DNA of 64,000 bases. Origin: Kibdelosporangium banguiense (GTDB lineage: Bacteria; Actinomycetota; Actinomycetes; Mycobacteriales; Pseudonocardiaceae). A model generated the notes under the pieces. That model made no database searches and was not told the DNA's origin. It saw only the letters and a list, made by a program, of their open reading frames with translations. The stretch covers positions 9,499,203 to 9,563,202 of the forward strand of contig NZ_JAGINW010000001.1 of assembly GCF_017876405.1 (NCBI RefSeq). Direction: 5' to 3'. Positions 31,540 through 40,123 of this stretch are shown here, piece by piece (within the stretch, counting starts at the first letter, position 1; each line of letters opens with the position of its first letter). The position numbers and the translations under genes were made by a program.

Positions 31540-34500
31540 ATGAGCCCAAGAAGAACAGTTGCATGGCTACTCGCCGGCGTGCTGGCGGGCAGTGGAACAG
31601 TGGCACCGCCTGATGCCCAGGCCGCGCCAACCTCGGTACCGGCCGGTCCGGCCGCCACGATCACGTTGCTCACCGGTGACAAGGTGGTACTTGCCGGGCC
31701 GCACGGCGCGGTGGTCGAACCCGCCAAAGGCCGGGAGCGGATCCGGTTCGTCCAGCAACGCGACGAGTTCGGCGACCTGCACGTGATCCCCGAGGACACC
31801 CTCCGGATGCTGCGCGCCCACCGCATCGACCCCAGGCTCTTCAACGTCAGCAAGCTCGTACAGACCGGCTACGACGACAAGTCCCGCAACGACATCCCGC
31901 TCATCGTGAGTGGCAGCACTGCCATGGCACGTAACAAGGTCCGTGACCTGCCAAGCATCGGTGGCGCGGCCGTCCGGGTGGACAAGGCGACCGGCTTCGG
32001 CCCCTTGGAATCAGCGCAACGCATCTGGCTCGACGGCCCGGTACAGGCCCTGCTCGACCAGAGCGTGCCGCAGATCGGCGCGCCACAGGCCTGGCAGTCC
32101 GGCCACACCGGCAAAGGCACCACCGTGGCGGTGCTGGACACCGGCGTCGACGCCGCACACCCGGACCTCGCCGACGCGGTCGTCCAGGCACAGAACTTCA
32201 CCACCAGCCAGTACGGCGCGGACGACTACTTCGGGCACGGCACCCACGTCGCCTCGATCATCACCGGCCAGCATGAGAAGTACACCGGCGTCGCCCCGGA
32301 CACCAAGCTGCTCAACGGCAAAGTCCTCGGTGACGGCGGCGGCGGCCTGGATTCGTGGATCATCGCGGGCATGGAGTGGGCCGCCGCGCAGGGCGCCGAC
32401 GTGGTCAACATGAGTCTCGGCAGCCGGTTCCCCAGTGACGGCACCGACGCGATGTCACTGGCGGCCAACCGGCTCACCGCCGAGAGCGGGGCGCTGTTCG
32501 TGATCGCGTCGGGCAACTCCGGCACCACCCTTGGAAGTCCCGGCGCCGCCGACGCCGCCCTCACTGTCGGCGCGGTCGACCGCAACGACCAGCTGGCGCC
32601 GTTCTCCAGCCGCGGCCCGAGGTTCGGCGACGACGCCATCAAACCCGACATCACCGCCCCGGGCGTGGACATCGTCGCGGCCAAGGCCACACACGGAGCG
32701 GTCGGCACGCCCGTGGACGAGACCCACGTCCGCATGTCCGGCACGTCGATGGCGGCCCCGCACGTCGCGGGCGCGGCGGCGATCCTGGCAGGCGAACATC
32801 CGGACTGGCAGGCCGGCCAGCTCAAGGCCGCGCTGATGAACAGCGCCAAACCCGACCCGGCCCGGTCTGTCTTCGAACAGGGCGCCGGCCGCGTCGACGT
32901 CGCCAAGGCCGTGACGCAGAACCTCTACTCCTCCCCCGCGAGCATCAGCGAAGGCATCGCACGCTGGCCGCACAACGACGACACCCCGATCACCAAGACC
33001 ATCACCTACCACAACTCCGGCAACACACCAGCCACACTGGACCTGCGCACGGATATCCGCGGCCCGGACGGAAAACCCGCCCCGGCGGGCATGTTCACGC
33101 TGTCCTCGGCGACAGTGGCAGTTCCCGCGGGCGGCCAGGCGGACGTCACGCTCACCACCGACACCCGGGTGACCGCGCCGGACGGCCTGTACAGCGGCGT
33201 CATTCTCGCCGGTGAGATACGGATCCCGATCGCGGTGAACCGGGAAGTCGAGAGCTACGACATGAAACTCGAATTCCTCGGCTTCGACGGCAACCCGACA
33301 GCCGACTACACCGCGCGGCTCATCGACATCGACCGCCCGAAGTCCTACCAGCCCTACGACGCCTCGGGCACAGTCGCCACACGACTGCCCAAGGGCCGCT
33401 ACTACCTCGACGTCGTCACCCAAGGCCCGGACAAGGTCGCGCTGGCGGCCGAACCGGAGTACATCGTCGACAAGCCCGGCACACTGACCATCGACGCGCG
33501 TGCCGGTAAGCAGGCCGGGTTCGTCGTCGACCAACCAACCGCCAAGTGCGGCGAGGGGCGTATCGGCTTCGAGCGGGTGACCACGACACCGGGCGGCGTG
33601 AGCACCGAGATCTACACACCGGACTTCAACGACGTCGTGGTCCGGCCATCGGCGAGCACCGCCACCGCGGCTGGACAGTTCCGTTACTACACCGAGGCCC
33701 GGATGGCCCAGCCGGACCCGGACGGCAAGGGCACCTTCAACATCAGCCCCTACTTGTACAACGTGCGCCATGAGACCGACGGCCGCGTCCCGGCCGAGCT
33801 TGTCAACCGGATCCACGACAGCGAGCTCACCAAGGTCCACGCCAAACACGCGGCGACGGGTGCCGGGAAGTTCGGGATGCGTGAAAGGATGATCGTCAAA
33901 CAACTGCCGTTCACGCTGGAGGAGTTCTACACCCCGAACACGTCATGGCTGGGCCGGTTCTCCCAGACCTCCGACCCGGTCCTCGCGCCTGCCGAGTCCG
34001 GGCTGTCGAGCATCGGGACGCGGACGTTCAAGCCGGGCCACGCCACCGAACAGTGGAACAACGGCGTTTTCGGCCCGGCCTTCCCGGCCGATCCGGACCA
34101 GCCCTGGGCGTGGGCGGGGCGGTTCCGCGACCAGCTGACCATTCAGCTGCCGCTCTACGCCGACCGTACCGCGCCGCGGTACGGCTTCTCCGACAGCACC
34201 GGCAGCACCACCCTTTCCCTTGACGGCAAACAGATCGCCAGTACTCCCTACCCTGTTTTCAATGACTTCACCGTCCCGTCCGGACCGGGCGTGTACCGGC
34301 TGCACACCGAGTCCGTCCGCAACACCCCGATGTCCAGCAGGATCAGCGCGGACTGGACCTTCAGGTCGGACACCGTGAGCGGTGCGAAACCCGAAGCCCT
34401 TCCCCTGCTGGCCGTCCGGTTCACCCCGGCACTGGACGACCACAACCGCGCACCGCGAGCACTGCCCACGCTGGTGCCGATCACCGTCGACCACAACACC

Positions 34501-34710
34501 GGCGGTTCGGTGAAGAAGCCTGCCGTCGAAGTGTCCTATGACGACGGTGCCACATGGCGGCCCGCACCCGTGCTCACCGCGGGCGGCAAGTGGTTCACCC
34601 TGCTCGTTCACCCGCAAGGAGCGAAATCCGTGTCACTCAAGGCAAGCGCGAGCGACACCAGCGGAAACGCCGTCACACAGACCATTGTCGGCGCGTTCCC
34701 GCTGAAGTAG
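31540..34710 (+). CDS. large secreted S8-family subtilisin-like protease
   Basis: 1056 aa from the ATG at 31540; a GTG two codons earlier is equally possible and neither has a clear ribosome site. Signal peptide to about PDAQAAP (30), a propeptide-like zone to about 160, then the catalytic domain: Asp200 in AVLDTGVDAAHPDL, His233 in GHGTHVASI, oxyanion Asn326 in ASGNSG, Ser393 in SGTSMAAPHVAG. The remaining ~620 residues are beta-rich modules of the kind in large streptomycete peptidases. No anchor is visible. It is an extracellular protein-degrading enzyme fitting the saprophytic gene set around it. Confidence 0.92.
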   Translation: MSPRRTVAWLLAGVLAGSGTVAPPDAQAAPTSVPAGPAATITLLTGDKVVLAGPHGAVVEPAKGRERIRFVQQRDEFGDLHVIPEDTLRMLRAHRIDPRLFNVSKLVQTGYDDKSRNDIPLIVSGSTAMARNKVRDLPSIGGAAVRVDKATGFGPLESAQRIWLDGPVQALLDQSVPQIGAPQAWQSGHTGKGTTVAVLDTGVDAAHPDLADAVVQAQNFTTSQYGADDYFGHGTHVASIITGQHEKYTGVAPDTKLLNGKVLGDGGGGLDSWIIAGMEWAAAQGADVVNMSLGSRFPSDGTDAMSLAANRLTAESGALFVIASGNSGTTLGSPGAADAALTVGAVDRNDQLAPFSSRGPRFGDDAIKPDITAPGVDIVAAKATHGAVGTPVDETHVRMSGTSMAAPHVAGAAAILAGEHPDWQAGQLKAALMNSAKPDPARSVFEQGAGRVDVAKAVTQNLYSSPASISEGIARWPHNDDTPITKTITYHNSGNTPATLDLRTDIRGPDGKPAPAGMFTLSSATVAVPAGGQADVTLTTDTRVTAPDGLYSGVILAGEIRIPIAVNREVESYDMKLEFLGFDGNPTADYTARLIDIDRPKSYQPYDASGTVATRLPKGRYYLDVVTQGPDKVALAAEPEYIVDKPGTLTIDARAGKQAGFVVDQPTAKCGEGRIGFERVTTTPGGVSTEIYTPDFNDVVVRPSASTATAAGQFRYYTEARMAQPDPDGKGTFNISPYLYNVRHETDGRVPAELVNRIHDSELTKVHAKHAATGAGKFGMRERMIVKQLPFTLEEFYTPNTSWLGRFSQTSDPVLAPAESGLSSIGTRTFKPGHATEQWNNGVFGPAFPADPDQPWAWAGRFRDQLTIQLPLYADRTAPRYGFSDSTGSTTLSLDGKQIASTPYPVFNDFTVPSGPGVYRLHTESVRNTPMSSRISADWTFRSDTVSGAKPEALPLLAVRFTPALDDHNRAPRALPTLVPITVDHNTGGSVKKPAVEVSYDDGATWRPAPVLTAGGKWFTLLVHPQGAKSVSLKASASDTSGNAVTQTIVGAFPLK

Positions 34711-34718
34711 CGCAAACT

Positions 34719-34757
34719 CCGGTGAATGGGCCGCATCGTCTCCGGCCCACTCACCGG
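34719..34757 (+). terminator. hairpin terminator of the protease gene
   Basis: CCGGTGAATGGGCC (34719-34732) pairs with GGCCCACTCACCGG (34744-34757) with one mismatch and an 11-nt loop, 9 bp after the stop codon. Confidence 0.75.
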
Positions 34758-34871
34758 TCTTGACCCCGATTACCACTCACGCGCCGACCATGAGGACTTC
34801 GTAGGTCGGGCTGGTCGGCGGGTAGCCGCCGCCACAGCCCTTCGGCCATCTCCAGATCAAGGCAGTCACCA

Positions 34872-35180
34872 TCAACAAAGCTTGCGGAGAACCGCCAGCA
34901 CAGTGGCCGCCTTCCGATTGCGGACCGATGTCCAGTCGGCTCCCGCTTCACCACAACGTCGATCGGTGAGGAACGCGTACTCGGGCGCCAGCAGGTCCCA
35001 CCGCCCGTCCGTTGCCGCCAACCATGCCTGAGCGAACTGCGTGAACGTCGGCGCCTCACCCCGCGACCAGAACTCCATGATCAGCACGCGAGCCAGGGCA
35101 CCATTGGCGAAGCGCCCATCGGTGAGATCCTCCAGCAGCCTGATCACCGGCGCGTAGGTCTTGTTGTACCAGCGGTTAAT
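34872..35180 (-). pseudogene. unassigned protein fragment (C-terminal piece)
   Basis: From INRWYNKTYAPVIRLLEDLT to ATVLAVLRKLC and a stop, this strand encodes about 102 residues with natural composition and no in-frame start with a ribosome site; text further upstream in frame is Arg-rich shadow that overlaps the DUF4386 remnant. Probably the C-terminal remnant of a helical protein I cannot name. Confidence 0.4.
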
Positions 35181-35221
35181 ACAGCCGGTCGCCGGGCCGC
35201 AGATCCGCCGGCGGAGGATGA

Positions 35222-35605
35222 TCCCGGACAATACGCGCCGTCGGGATCGTCTTCCTGCTGCTGTGGACACCACTCGCCGACGACGCAACAGCTTTCTCGG
35301 CGTTGAAAGGTATGGCGAAACAGGCCGACAACTACTGCCTCCAGATCGGCATGATCTCGCCGGCGATCGCCAGCGTGCCGTTCTGCCGAGTCCTGCACCG
35401 TGCACGGCTGGTGCCGCCTTTCATGGCGGTGTGGGGCCTGCTCGGGTACTGCGCCCTTCTGATCGGGGCAGTGCTCGACATCCTCGGCTACAGCCTCGGC
35501 TTGACCACCACGATCCCAGGAGGCCTCTTCGAGGTCAGCCTGGGCATTCTGCTCATCGTCAAGGGCATTCCCGAGAAACAAGGCTCGCTCGCGCTACCGG
35601 CATAG
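35222..35605 (+). pseudogene. DUF4386-like membrane protein remnant
   Basis: About 127 residues remain (AVGIVFLLLWTPLADD, DNYCLQIGMISPAIASVPF, FMAVWGLLGYCALLIGAVLD, GGLFEVSLGILLIVKG), matching the C-terminal half of DUF4386 proteins, which normally have about 230 residues. The first membrane helices and a credible start are missing; the frame opens out of sequence without homology. Residual hydrophobic segments are intact, but the gene is truncated. Confidence 0.65.
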
Positions 35606-35644
35606 CAGTGCAGTGAAGCTGCCCCAAGGCGCCACGGCACTCAC

Positions 35645-36772
35645 GTGAGTTCTTCACTCGATCATCGGTATCCAGGGCAAGTCCTCGCTGGTTCGGTCGA
35701 TCGTGTGATCACCCTCTTAAGAGCAGTGGTACTCGTCCTTGTCGGAATGATCTTCGCGCCCGGTGTCGCCATGGCTGAGCCAGATGGCGGGAACAACCGC
35801 TATGACCGGTGGGCGCGGACGAGCGGAACGGTCCTCGCCGGCTGGTACAACCCGCGGACTGGTCTCTACGACACAACGAACTGGTGGAATGCGGCCAACG
35901 CGTTCAACGCCGAAATCGATCTCTCCCGTCAGCAGCGGCTCGACGTCGGTGCCAAGCACGCCGCCATCACCTACGAACGCAACATCGCAGGTGGATTCTT
36001 CAACAGTTACTACGACGATGAGGGCTGGTGGGCACTGGCCTGGATCAACGCCTACGACCTGACCAAGGACGAGCGGTACCTCGCCACCGCGCGCTCGGTC
36101 TTCGGGGACATGACGACCGGCTGGGATGACATCTGCGGCGGCGGGATCTGGTGGAACAAGGAAAGGACATACAAGAACGCGATCCCCAACGAGCTCTTCA
36201 TCTCCGTCGCGGCGAGACTTGCCGCCCGCACGAAAGGCAGGGCCAGCAAGGAATATCTGGATTGGGCACGCAAGGGCTGGAAATGGTTCGCCGGCAGCGG
36301 CATGATCAACTCCGCTGGGCTGGTGAACGACGGGCTGGACGATTCGTGCGCCAACAACGGCCAGCCGACATGGACCTACAACCAAGGCGTGATCCTCGGC
36401 GCACTGACCGATCTCGCCGCACTGACCCGAGACCCCGAGCTGCTACGGACAGCGCACCGGATCGCCAACGCCGCCATCACCAACGTCGTGTATCCCAACG
36501 GCATCCTGCGTGAACCGTGCGAACCAGCGAACTGCGGCGCGGACGGCCCGCAGTTCAAAGGCATCTTCATCCGGAACCTGAGCTACCTCAACGAGCACTC
36601 CCCGCGCCCGCGGTACGCCGACTTCATCCGGCTCAACGCCACATCCATCTGGGAGCACAACAGGAACTCCGCCAACCAGCTCGGCCTGCTCTGGACCGGA
36701 CCGTTCGATTCCGCTGACGCGGCCAGACAGAGCTCCGCCCAGGACGCCCTCAACGCAGCCGCCGCTCTGTAA
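35645..36772 (+). CDS. secreted GH76 alpha-1,6-mannanase-like glycoside hydrolase
   Basis: 375 aa from GTG at 35645; a second GTG at 35705 would start directly at the signal peptide (VITLLRAVVLVLVGMIF, cleavage near AMAEP). The (alpha/alpha)6 GH76 domain covers the rest. The adjacent catalytic aspartates are visible in YYDDEGWWALAWINAYDLT; WWNAANAF, IWWNKERTYKNAIPNELF and TWTYNQGVILGAL are family signatures. Such enzymes cut alpha-1,6-mannan of fungal or actinobacterial walls. Fits with the GH12 and protease genes as extracellular polymer degradation. Hairpin at 36779 follows. Confidence 0.9.
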   Translation: MSSSLDHRYPGQVLAGSVDRVITLLRAVVLVLVGMIFAPGVAMAEPDGGNNRYDRWARTSGTVLAGWYNPRTGLYDTTNWWNAANAFNAEIDLSRQQRLDVGAKHAAITYERNIAGGFFNSYYDDEGWWALAWINAYDLTKDERYLATARSVFGDMTTGWDDICGGGIWWNKERTYKNAIPNELFISVAARLAARTKGRASKEYLDWARKGWKWFAGSGMINSAGLVNDGLDDSCANNGQPTWTYNQGVILGALTDLAALTRDPELLRTAHRIANAAITNVVYPNGILREPCEPANCGADGPQFKGIFIRNLSYLNEHSPRPRYADFIRLNATSIWEHNRNSANQLGLLWTGPFDSADAARQSSAQDALNAAAAL

Positions 36773-36778
36773 TAACGC

Positions 36779-36808
36779 GTCTTGCCTGCCGCCCAATCGG
36801 GGCAAGAC
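36779..36808. terminator. hairpin terminator after GH76
   Basis: GTCTTGCC (36779-36786) and GGCAAGAC (36801-36808), perfect 8-bp stem with 14-nt loop, 6 bp after the GH76 stop. Confidence 0.65.
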
Positions 36809-37002
36809 ATGTGCAGGTTCACAGCTGGTCGACGACCTTGAAGGCGCTCGTCGAACCGGCCGCGGCGACGGCGGCAAGCAGTGGCTTCAGACCGTCCCAG
36901 TCGACGGCCGGTTCGGTGAGTGCGCAGGATTCCGGGTCCGTTGTGACAGAACCATCACATTCCCATCGCGTGGCGCTGACGTTGATCAACAACGGTGCCT
37001 CC

Positions 37003-37396
37003 ATGCGAAGCAGAACACTGCTGCCGGCAGCGATGCTGACAGCGTTCCTCGCCGGGGCTGCACCCTCACCAAACCCTGACCGCCAACGCGCACTTCGAGC
37101 TCCGCGACATCGCGGAGATCAAGCTGTTCTTCAACGAGCTCGCCGGGCTCGACGACGTCGCCCGGCTCGCGGCAAGCCAGATCGAACAGCACAAGCAACG
37201 CATCGCCGAGTACGAGGACATGAAACGCCGCTACGGCGACATCAACCACGTCGCGGCCCGCATGGTGACACTGGAACTCGGTCTGGGCCTGGAACAGGCC
37301 GCGCTGAAATTCTGGCACGGCGTCGCCGAGCAGGTCGCGCGCGGCGAGTTCCCGTCATCCAGTCCCCGGACCACGCGGCGTACCAAGGCCGTATAG
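37003..37396 (+). pseudogene. signal-peptide start fused out of frame to a PadR-family C-terminal remnant
   Basis: The ATG at 37003 opens MRSRTLLPAAMLTAFLAGAAP, a secretory signal, which breaks off at about 37065. From 37076, in another frame, LTANAHFELRDIAEIKLFFN to MVTLELGLGLEQAALKFWHG and a stop at 37396 matches the C-terminal dimerisation domain of PadR regulators (TLExGLxxExAAxxFW). The winged-helix half is absent. A chimeric junction, not a gene. Confidence 0.55.
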
Positions 37397-37520
37397 CCGC
37401 TCGGGGCTGTTGAGGGAGCCGATTTCCTTGCTCGACCGCCTCGATCTGCTGGCCGACGCCGTCGGCCAGCAGCACTTGCGAGTACGGCAGACAGTCGTGG
37501 AATCCTTGTCCGCCGGGTGA

Positions 37521-37880
37521 TCAGAAGATCGTGACGCTGACGACCAGGTCGTTGGGGCTGAGGTTGCGCCACGTCCACTTCTCGAACGGCTGTTTGTAGT
37601 ACACGCCGCTCTCGGTGATCACCTCGATCGCACCGCGGTTGTTCCCGCTCCAGTACCGCTTGTACGAGTACCCGTCGACGCCCATGTAGCCGGCGTTGGC
37701 GATGCAGTCGTCGATGTCGGTGAAGTAAAGATCGAGATAGAAATAGCCATTGGACTCCGCGCGAGCCCAGTCGCAGTCGAACCACCTGGCTTGCGCGCCC
37801 GCCTGCGCCGGTGCGGCAAGGCCGGTCACAAGCCCGAACGCGGCCACGAGAGCCGCGATGGCACGTTTACCCCTCGTCAT
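37521..37880 (-). CDS. small secreted protein
   Basis: 119 aa from MTRGKRAIAALVAAFGLVTG; the ATG four codons earlier is an alternative. Signal peptide cleaves near AQAGAQA. The mature domain is aromatic-rich with two cysteines (WFDCDWARAES, DIDDCIANAGYMG) and a C-terminal beta pattern WTWRNLSPNDLVVSVTIF. No family recognised. The neighbourhood consists of remnants, but this reading frame is intact with signal and stop. Confidence 0.65.
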   Translation of the reverse strand: MTRGKRAIAALVAAFGLVTGLAAPAQAGAQARWFDCDWARAESNGYFYLDLYFTDIDDCIANAGYMGVDGYSYKRYWSGNNRGAIEVITESGVYYKQPFEKWTWRNLSPNDLVVSVTIF

Positions 37881-38236
37881 GAAGGTCCCCAATCGGTTGC
37901 CGGAAACGAACCGACCCTGGCACGACGTGGTTTCAGACTGGCTTCAGCCGCAAGTGGACTGGTCAAACGGTCCCCCATTGAACTCCTCCCGTGATCACGA
38001 TAGCCACTGATCGACAGTACGTGGTTACTCCCGCCGCTCGGCCGTAGTTTGACCAACGGCGGATCCGCCTGGACGGCAAGAAAATGCCCGATGTCGCCGG
38101 AGTGGATCACGCCATGCTCTCGATTGGTCAGACCGGCCCGGCTCACGCCGATCCGATTCACCGCCAGGAGTCACTGCGGACCTGATCTCCACGACGATCG
38201 CCACCGGCTGAGCACGACTCGCGAAAGGCACCACGA
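37881..38236. other. gene-poor interval with one unassigned peptide remnant
   Basis: 356 bp without a complete gene. The left part should hold the promoter of the small secreted protein. On the + strand, 38060-38185 reads a coherent 41-residue tail (DGKKMPDVAGVDHAMLSIGQ and onward) ending in a stop, with no start, probably another decayed gene end. Nothing else recognised. Confidence 0.4.
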
Positions 38237-38654
38237 ATGCGACTGCACGACAAGACTGTCGTGATCACGGGTGCGACCAGGGACATCGGCCGCGCCTGCG
38301 CCGTGCGAGCCGTGATGCGGTGTTCACGGTTGGTCGAACTGACAGCGGTAGCGGAGCAAGGAACATCCACACAGGACAGCAGGGTGCTCGTCCCGCTGAC
38401 CGACGAGACAACCGATCCGGCCGCGACCGTAGTACTCCTGCCCTACGTGGGCGGCAACGCCGTGCACAGTCGTGATGGCGTCGGACGACAAACTGACCAC
38501 CGGCTACCAGACCCGTTACCGCGAGTGGGAACTGTACGTCCAACACCCCCTCCTGCGTGACATCGAGGGCGGCGGGCACTACTTCACCCGGACCCGCCCG
38601 GACAAGGTGGCCGAGCTGATCGTCGCCGCGGCAGCCCGGCAGGAGACCAGGTGA
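38237..38654 (+). pseudogene. SDR N-terminus fused to a decayed thioesterase-like hydrolase
   Basis: The ATG at 38237 opens MRLHDKTVVITGATRDIGRA, a classical SDR nucleotide-binding start (TGxxxxIG), lost after about 22 residues. In the same frame ATVVLLPYVGGNAV resembles the N-terminal strand of type II thioesterases (LxxxPYAGGxA). From about 38460 the next frame gives VVMASDDKLTTGYQTRYREW and GGGHYFTRTRPDKVAELIVA, the Asp and His segments of the same hydrolase class. The central serine region is missing. At least two deletions and a frameshift. Confidence 0.6.
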
Positions 38655-38688
38655 CGGCCGGCCACCCACCGACCCGCAGCTGCTGGCA

Positions 38689-38712
38689 GGGCTGCTGGGC
38701 TGCTGGGCTGCT
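38689..38712. repeat. three tandem copies of GGGCTGCT
   Basis: Perfect 8-bp unit repeated three times at 38689-38712, between the thioesterase remnant and the GS-like operon. Possibly slippage-prone; no function evident. Confidence 0.8.
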
Positions 38713-38771
38713 ACAAGCCCGCATTGCCGGCACATGACAATTCGATCCTGGGTAGACAGACGAGGTGAGAT

Positions 38772-40085
38772 GTGGTGACCTCAGCGGTCGATCAGTTCAT
38801 CAGTGACAACTCGATCGAGACCGTCGAACTGGCCGCCGTGGACGCGATGGGCGCGATCCGGGGCAAACGGATCCCGGCATCGGCTTTCCGGCCGGGCAAA
38901 CAGTTCGCGATCTCGTCCGGACTGTACTGTCTCGACTACGGCCTCGGCGTAATGTCCGTGGGGTCCTACAGTTGGGCGAACGGCTACCCGGACGTCTTTC
39001 TGGTGCCCGACCTGGCCACCTTGCGGCTGGTGCCCTGGCGTCCGGCGACGGCCCTGGTGTTCTGCGACGTCGTCGGCCGGGCGGGTCAGCCTGTCCCGCT
39101 CGACCCGCGCCAGATCCTGAGCCGGGCACAGGAGCAGGCCTGGCAGGCGGGGTTCGACCCGCGGTTCGGCCTGGAGACCGAGTTCTACCTGCTCGACCCG
39201 GACAGCCTGCGTCCCCGTCACTCCCGCAACCCCATCTACAGCCTGCACGACGACTCCTACCTCTGGCCGGTGATCCGGGACATCCAGTCGGCGCTGCTGG
39301 CCGTGGGCGTGGAGGTGGAGGCCAGTGAGGCGGAATACGGGCCTGGTCAGGTGGAGATCAATCTGGGCCACTCCCCCTCACTGGCCGCCGCCGACAACCT
39401 GCTGTTCTTCCGTTACGCGGTCAAGCAGATCGCGGCCGCGCACGGCTACCTGGCCACGTTCATGGCCAAGCCGTGGGCGGAGTCGTCCGGCAGCGGGCTG
39501 CATGTGCACCAGAGCCTGCGCTGCCGGGAAACGGGCCGCAACGCGTTCTGGGACGGCGAAACCGGCGGGCTGAGCGCACACGGACGGTGGTATCTCGGAG
39601 GACTGGTGCAGCATGCCGCCGAGACGTGTTACGTCGCCGTGCCGACTCCCAACGGGTACAAGCGATCGACCAGCTACTCGTTCGCGCCCACGCACGTCAC
39701 GTGGGGGTTCGACCATCGTTCCGCCGCGCTGCGAGCACTCGTACACGGCGACGGCGGAACACGGCTGGAGCACCGCGTGGCGTCGGCCGACGCCAATCCC
39801 TACTTCCTGGTCGCGACCCAGCTGCTGGCCGGCTTGGCCGGTCTGGAAAAGCAACTGGAACCACCGTCCGCCGCGACTACCGACGTCTATGCGGCGACCG
39901 ACGCCGAACCGCTGCCCCGAAGCGTGCCGGAGGCAGTGGCCCGGCTCAACGAGAGCACGTTCGCGCGCTCAGCCCTGGGCGAGGAGATGACTCAACTGTT
40001 GTGCCTGCTCGGGCAGACAGAGCAAGCGGCCGCTGACGCGGAGGTGACCGACTGGGAGCGGCGCCGTTACCTCGAATCGGTCTGA
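38772..40085 (+). CDS. glutamine-synthetase-family ligase
   Basis: 437 aa. Start is one of two consecutive GTG codons after GAGGTGAG. Catalytic-domain landmarks are in place: LETEFYL (metal Glu135/Glu137), SGSGLHVHQSL (His244/His246), NGYKRSTSYSFAPTHVTWG, RSAALR, RLEHR (331-335) and ADANPYF. Length and text fit the GlnA-like group (gamma-glutamyl-polyamine or gamma-glutamylamide synthetases) rather than housekeeping GlnA, and no adenylylation site text is apparent. It should form an ATP-dependent amide bond on a side-chain carboxylate. It heads a four-gene run with an AsnB-like enzyme, methyltransferase and PanC, implying a dedicated small-molecule pathway. Confidence 0.88.
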   Translation: MVTSAVDQFISDNSIETVELAAVDAMGAIRGKRIPASAFRPGKQFAISSGLYCLDYGLGVMSVGSYSWANGYPDVFLVPDLATLRLVPWRPATALVFCDVVGRAGQPVPLDPRQILSRAQEQAWQAGFDPRFGLETEFYLLDPDSLRPRHSRNPIYSLHDDSYLWPVIRDIQSALLAVGVEVEASEAEYGPGQVEINLGHSPSLAAADNLLFFRYAVKQIAAAHGYLATFMAKPWAESSGSGLHVHQSLRCRETGRNAFWDGETGGLSAHGRWYLGGLVQHAAETCYVAVPTPNGYKRSTSYSFAPTHVTWGFDHRSAALRALVHGDGGTRLEHRVASADANPYFLVATQLLAGLAGLEKQLEPPSAATTDVYAATDAEPLPRSVPEAVARLNESTFARSALGEEMTQLLCLLGQTEQAAADAEVTDWERRRYLESV

Positions 40086-40123
40086 CTGCCACCCATCCAT
40101 CACTCGAGAGGGCGGGATGCTTC

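Noticed and set aside
36819..37004. A 61-codon frame on the - strand with fairly natural text (CALTEPAVDWDGLKPLLAAV)
   Set aside because: No ribosome site, no recognisable family, and embedded among remnants; could be the tail of another lost gene but not supportable as a gene.
38772..40085. Housekeeping glutamine synthetase
   Set aside because: Operon context with AsnB-like and PanC-like genes and the text outside the core motifs fit GlnA-like ligases better; not decisive without alignment.
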